Assembly: GCA_036661515.1 (NCBI GenBank)
Contig: JAVWYO010000091.1
Coordinates: forward strand, 1 to 8,123
Reading direction: 5' to 3'
DNA length: 8,123 bases
Source: HGM05232 sp036661515
Lineage (GTDB): Bacteria > Bacteroidota > Bacteroidia > Bacteroidales > Muribaculaceae
Positions 4,743-8,123 of this stretch are shown in pieces. The notes below the pieces were generated by a model. The model was given only the letters and a program-made list of their open reading frames with translations. It made no database searches and had not been told where the DNA came from. The first letter of the stretch is position 1. The number at the start of each line of letters is the position of its first letter. The position numbers and the translations under genes are program-made.

Positions 4743-7556
4743 ATGAAGAAATTAATCTTTGCATTTTTAGCATTAATATTCATTGCGGGTAGCGGAGCAA
4801 GTAGCTTTGCACTCCCATTGGATAATCAACAATTACCAATGGATACAGCCATCAGACATGGCATTCTTCCAAATGGATTGACATATTACATTCGTCACAA
4901 TGAAGAGCCAAAAAATCGTGCAGATTTTTATATAGCACAAAAGGTGGGTTCAATTCTTGAAAATGACAATCAGCGTGGACTTGCACATTTTCTCGAACAC
5001 ATGGCGTTTAATGGAACCACACATTTCCCCGACAAGAATATGCTTGAATATTTACAGAATAATGGCATGCGATTTGGATATGACATAAACGCATACACCG
5101 GATTAGATCAAACGGTATATTACATATCAAATGTGCCCACTAATAAAGATGTCTTGATGGATTCTGTGATGCTTGCCCTATATGATTGGGGTAGTGAAAT
5201 ATCTTTAAAGACTGAAGAAATAGATAAAGAACGTGGCGTGATAAACGAAGAATGGCGCACACGTGGTGATGCACAAATGCGTATGTTTGAAAAAGTACTT
5301 CCCATTATGTATAAAGGTAGCAAATATGCTAATCGTCTACCTATTGGAAGTATGGATATTGTAATGAACTTTAAGCCCGAAGAATTAAAAGCATATTATG
5401 AGACTTGGTATCGCCCAGACCAACAAGGGATAATCATTATTGGCGACTTTGATGCAGCAAAAATGGAACAAAAAGTCATTGCCCTTTTTAGCAAAGCAAC
5501 AATGCCAGCTAATGCACAGAAACGCGAATATTTCCCTGTCACTGATAATAAGAAACCGATATATACACTATATACCGACCCCGAAGCAGCAAGCACCGAT
5601 GTCTATCTTTTTTTCAAGCACAATCAACTACCTAAGGCCGAACTTTCGACAATGAAAAAGTATCGTCGAGACGCTTTGAATATATTGACACAAATCATGC
5701 TTGCCGAACGTTTTAATGAGATAGCACAAAAACCTGACGCACCATATAATAATGCATTTGGTTATGATGGCGAATTTTTCATTTCAAAGACAAAAGATGC
5801 TTATACCCTAATAGGACAAGCAAAAGAAGGAAAGAGCTTAGAGACACTTGCATCATTGCTTACCGAAGCGCAACGCGTGCGTGAACATGGATTCACTGCA
5901 TCGGAATTAAATCGTGCAAAGGCACAACTTGCCACATCAATTCAGAATCAATATTCAGAACGTAATAAAATGCGTAATAGCAAATATGCACAAGAATATG
6001 TTGACCATTTCACTAACGGGGGAGCTGTAGCTGGTATAGAATTTGATTATGTAACAATAAAAGAGTTACTACCTTTGATTAGTTTGAAAGATATGAATGA
6101 TTACTTCATTCCAATGATTACCAAAGAGAATATTGTAATGGGCATTTTTGGTCCTGAAAAGGCATCGATTACCTATCCTACCGAAAAAGAGGTAATGAAC
6201 ACATTCAAAGACGTTTTATCTCACAAGACCACTGCATATATTGATAATGTAAGTAATATGCCACTTATTAGCAAAGAGCCTATTCCAGGTAAAATCACTA
6301 ATGAGAAATATGATAAAGCAACAGGAATAACAGAATTAAACCTTTCTAATGGTGCAACTGTGTATTTAAAACCTACAAATTTCCGCAATGATGAAATAAG
6401 CATGACTGGTATCAGCTTTGGTGGAAAATGGGCATATAAGGGAGATAAGGCACTTCAACTTAAAGCGTTGGAGCCAACCGTAGAGATAAGCGCGCTTGGA
6501 AATTACACTCGCACAGATTTACGTAAATATATGGCTGATAAGAAAGCTACCGTAAGTTTTGTTGTTGGTGAACCTACTGAAAACGTATCGGGGTCATGCG
6601 TTACCAAAGACCTTGAAACCATGCTTCAACTTAATTATCTTTATTTTACTGATATTCGTAAAGATGATGAAGCATTCAAGGCAATGACGAGTCGCCTAAA
6701 ATCGGAATTGTCACTTCAAAATAACAATCCACGACAAGTGTTTAGCGACTCTATTAACTCAAGTATTTTTCCTAATATGCCTTTATACAAAAGTTTACAA
6801 CCCGAAGAGGTCGACCTTATTAATTATGACGAAGAACTTGCAATAGCACGTGAACGATTAAGCAATGCAGGCGATTTCCGTTTTTCTTTTGTAGGAAATT
6901 TCACGGTTGATAGTATCAAACCATTTATAGAACAATACATTGCATCACTTCCCGACAATGGCAGTCGCGAAAAGACCGACTATAAAGTTGGAATACGTTC
7001 AGGGAAACACGCCACAGAGTTTAAACTTGGAATGGAGATACCAAAGACATCAAGTTTTACAATAGTATCGGGTTCACTACCCTACTCCACCTATAATGAT
7101 TTCATGCTGGATATGCTTGATGGAATAATGGACATAGTATATACTAATACCATCAGAGAAGAAGAAGGAGGAACTTATGGCGTAAACACTTCGGCATCAC
7201 TGTCAATGTATAACAATCAATGGTCGTTCTCATACGGCTTTGACACCAATCCAGAGGCTCAAAAACGATTAAATGAACGAGCTCTAAAAGAATTGAAAGA
7301 TGTTATGAATAATGGTGCAATGGAAAGTGTATTCAATAAAGTAAAGGAAGCATCAATAAAGCAATACGAAATGAGCCTTTTGAATAATCGTTATTGGATG
7401 AGTGTACTACGTAATAAGGGTATTGGAAACGATATCTACACAGGTTATAGTGATATGATAAAGAATGTGACGCTAAATGAATTTAATTCATTTATAAAGA
7501 AGCTAAACAACACTGAAAACACCACAACAATAGTAATGGACGGTGTAGCAAAATAG
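4743..7556 (+). CDS. Secreted M16-family zinc metallopeptidase (pitrilysin/PqqL-like)
   Basis: A 937-residue envelope protease. Residues 1-23 form a Sec signal peptide (MKK, hydrophobic core, SFA before LP), and no lipobox is present. The N-terminal half is catalytic: inverted zinc motif H82-F-L-E85-H86, followed after 76 residues by the third ligand Glu163 in KERGVINEE, the same spacing as pitrilysin. Residues 210-237 (FKPEELKAYYETWYRP...GDFD) mark the start of the first M16 C-type domain. A second, non-catalytic half begins near residue 530 (a repeat of the N-terminal beta strand, TELNLSNG) and has no HxxEH. Its C-terminal part carries R805 and Y812 in the REEEGGTYGV motif, the conserved Arg/Tyr pair that helps hold substrate in M16 enzymes. 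Full length is about normal for two-half M16 proteins. The 48-nt gap upstream has no clear promoter, so read-through from the operon is possible. Substrates are unknown. Confidence 0.93.
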   Translation: MKKLIFAFLALIFIAGSGASSFALPLDNQQLPMDTAIRHGILPNGLTYYIRHNEEPKNRADFYIAQKVGSILENDNQRGLAHFLEHMAFNGTTHFPDKNMLEYLQNNGMRFGYDINAYTGLDQTVYYISNVPTNKDVLMDSVMLALYDWGSEISLKTEEIDKERGVINEEWRTRGDAQMRMFEKVLPIMYKGSKYANRLPIGSMDIVMNFKPEELKAYYETWYRPDQQGIIIIGDFDAAKMEQKVIALFSKATMPANAQKREYFPVTDNKKPIYTLYTDPEAASTDVYLFFKHNQLPKAELSTMKKYRRDALNILTQIMLAERFNEIAQKPDAPYNNAFGYDGEFFISKTKDAYTLIGQAKEGKSLETLASLLTEAQRVREHGFTASELNRAKAQLATSIQNQYSERNKMRNSKYAQEYVDHFTNGGAVAGIEFDYVTIKELLPLISLKDMNDYFIPMITKENIVMGIFGPEKASITYPTEKEVMNTFKDVLSHKTTAYIDNVSNMPLISKEPIPGKITNEKYDKATGITELNLSNGATVYLKPTNFRNDEISMTGISFGGKWAYKGDKALQLKALEPTVEISALGNYTRTDLRKYMADKKATVSFVVGEPTENVSGSCVTKDLETMLQLNYLYFTDIRKDDEAFKAMTSRLKSELSLQNNNPRQVFSDSINSSIFPNMPLYKSLQPEEVDLINYDEELAIARERLSNAGDFRFSFVGNFTVDSIKPFIEQYIASLPDNGSREKTDYKVGIRSGKHATEFKLGMEIPKTSSFTIVSGSLPYSTYNDFMLDMLDGIMDIVYTNTIREEEGGTYGVNTSASLSMYNNQWSFSYGFDTNPEAQKRLNERALKELKDVMNNGAMESVFNKVKEASIKQYEMSLLNNRYWMSVLRNKGIGNDIYTGYSDMIKNVTLNEFNSFIKKLNNTENTTTIVMDGVAK

Positions 7557-7589
7557 CAACCCCGTAAAGCATAACACTTACAGCAAAGC

Positions 7590-7634
7590 GAGGCTGTCTA
7601 ACTTTTAATTGTTAGACAGCCTCTTGCATTTTTT
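7590..7634 (+). terminator. Strong intrinsic terminator after the M16 peptidase gene
   Basis: GAGGCTGTCTAAC (7590-7602) and GTTAGACAGCCTC (7611-7623) form a perfect 13-bp stem with an 8-nt AT loop, then TTGCA and a run of six T's at 7629-7634. The orientation with T's on the right favours termination of the rightward operon. For the leftward thioredoxin transcript the stem is equally present, but it is followed only by CGCTTTGC, so it would be weaker there. It lies in the 91-nt convergent gap, in which I see no other signal. Confidence 0.85.
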
Positions 7635-7647
7635 ACCTAAAAATCTT

Positions 7648-8091
7648 TTATTTTGTTTTTGGATAGAACACAAAATTTATAGCTTTGATGATTTCATCTT
7701 TTGGATATAGGCCTGTTAAAACCTGTGGATTACCAGTTACAGGTGCCAGCATAAGCATAGGAATAGATGCCACTGAATATGCTATTGCAATATCTTTATT
7801 GTCATCAATATTCACTTTGTAAAAATCAATTTTACCCTTATATTCTTTTGCAAGTTCTAATACGATAGGCGATAATTGCTTACACGGTCCACACCATGAT
7901 GCGTAGAAATCTATAATTGCAGGACGCGTACCTTTAAATTTCCAACTCTTATATCCATCTTCATAATTTGAAACAAGTTTTTTAAACTCAGTTGAAGTTA
8001 TCTCTTTAACGGTCACTGCCGAAGATGGTTTTGCTGCTATTATCTCTAATGCGCCTAAGACTATGAATGCAAGTAATAATATTTTCCTCAT
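7648..8091 (-). CDS. Exported thioredoxin-fold protein with CGPC active site
   Basis: A 147-residue protein on the reverse strand, convergent with the M16 gene. Residues 1 to about 19-25 form a signal peptide (MRK, hydrophobic core, then AAKPSSA), so it should act in the periplasm. I see no lipobox Cys. The thioredoxin domain covers about 30-143: buried Asp61 in IIDFYASW, the redox site W66-C67-G-P-C70, the strand FYKVNIDD (90-97) and the cis-proline Pro111 in ASIPMLML. CGPC is the classical thioredoxin motif, so reduction or exchange of disulfides in envelope proteins is the likely role, with an unidentified electron donor. The ATG at 8091 directly precedes the basic N-region of the signal peptide. 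The 32 nt upstream within the window are AT-rich with no TAnnTTTG box, so its promoter probably lies beyond the right edge. Confidence 0.92.
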   Translation of the reverse strand: MRKILLLAFIVLGALEIIAAKPSSAVTVKEITSTEFKKLVSNYEDGYKSWKFKGTRPAIIDFYASWCGPCKQLSPIVLELAKEYKGKIDFYKVNIDDNKDIAIAYSVASIPMLMLAPVTGNPQVLTGLYPKDEIIKAINFVFYPKTK

Positions 8092-8123
8092 TTGCTTTTT
8101 TAATTATTTAGTGTTAGAAGCTG

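Noticed and set aside
1..8123. Search for CRISPR arrays, tRNA genes, insertion sequences, integrase genes or attachment sites.
   Set aside because: No regularly spaced repeats, cloverleaf candidates, transposase or recombinase motifs or long terminal repeats were seen. The window is densely filled by ordinary chromosomal genes.

Overview
The window looks like a chromosomal segment from a member of the Bacteroidota, most likely the order Bacteroidales. Four things point that way: AT-rich DNA, weak or absent Shine-Dalgarno sequences, TAnnTTTG-type -7 promoter boxes (41-48 and 673-680), and a dCMP deaminase / S41 peptidase / 5-formyl-THF cyclo-ligase gene run of a kind I associate with that group. 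Genus cannot be fixed from sequence alone. I see no insertion sequence, phage gene, tRNA, rRNA or CRISPR array.

Layout. Bases 1-84 hold a promoter and short leader. Bases 85-594 encode a small unrecognised lipoprotein, closed by an intrinsic terminator at 620-656. A new promoter at 673-680 starts a rightward run: dCMP deaminase (771-1202), S41 C-terminal processing peptidase (1258-2883), 5-formyltetrahydrofolate cyclo-ligase (2885-3433), a RIC/hemerythrin-like protein (3442-4155), a LuxR-type regulator with a receiver-like N-terminus (4155-4694) and a large secreted M16 zinc peptidase (4743-7556). Gaps are 55, 1, 8, -1 and 48 nt, so the first five genes are probably one operon and the M16 gene may be read through. 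A perfect 13-bp stem with a T tract (7590-7634) ends the run. A convergent minus-strand gene (7648-8091) encodes an exported thioredoxin.

How the genes fit together. dCMP deaminase supplies dUMP, and the cyclo-ligase returns 5-formyl-THF to the one-carbon pool that thymidylate synthesis draws on. The S41 peptidase, M16 peptidase and thioredoxin act in the envelope. The most interesting part is the two-gene module at 3442-4694. The first protein has the layout of the RIC (YtfE/ScdA) iron-repair family, but every expected di-iron ligand is replaced (four His become Asn, Arg, Asn, Asn; two Glu become Asp, Arg) and the N-terminal Cys-Cys is absent. Its partner, whose start overlaps its stop by one base, has an intact GerE/LuxR helix-turn-helix behind a receiver that lacks the acidic pair and the phospho-acceptor Asp. 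I read this as a non-phosphorylated regulator paired with a metal-free 'pseudo-hemerythrin'. What it senses cannot be told from sequence.
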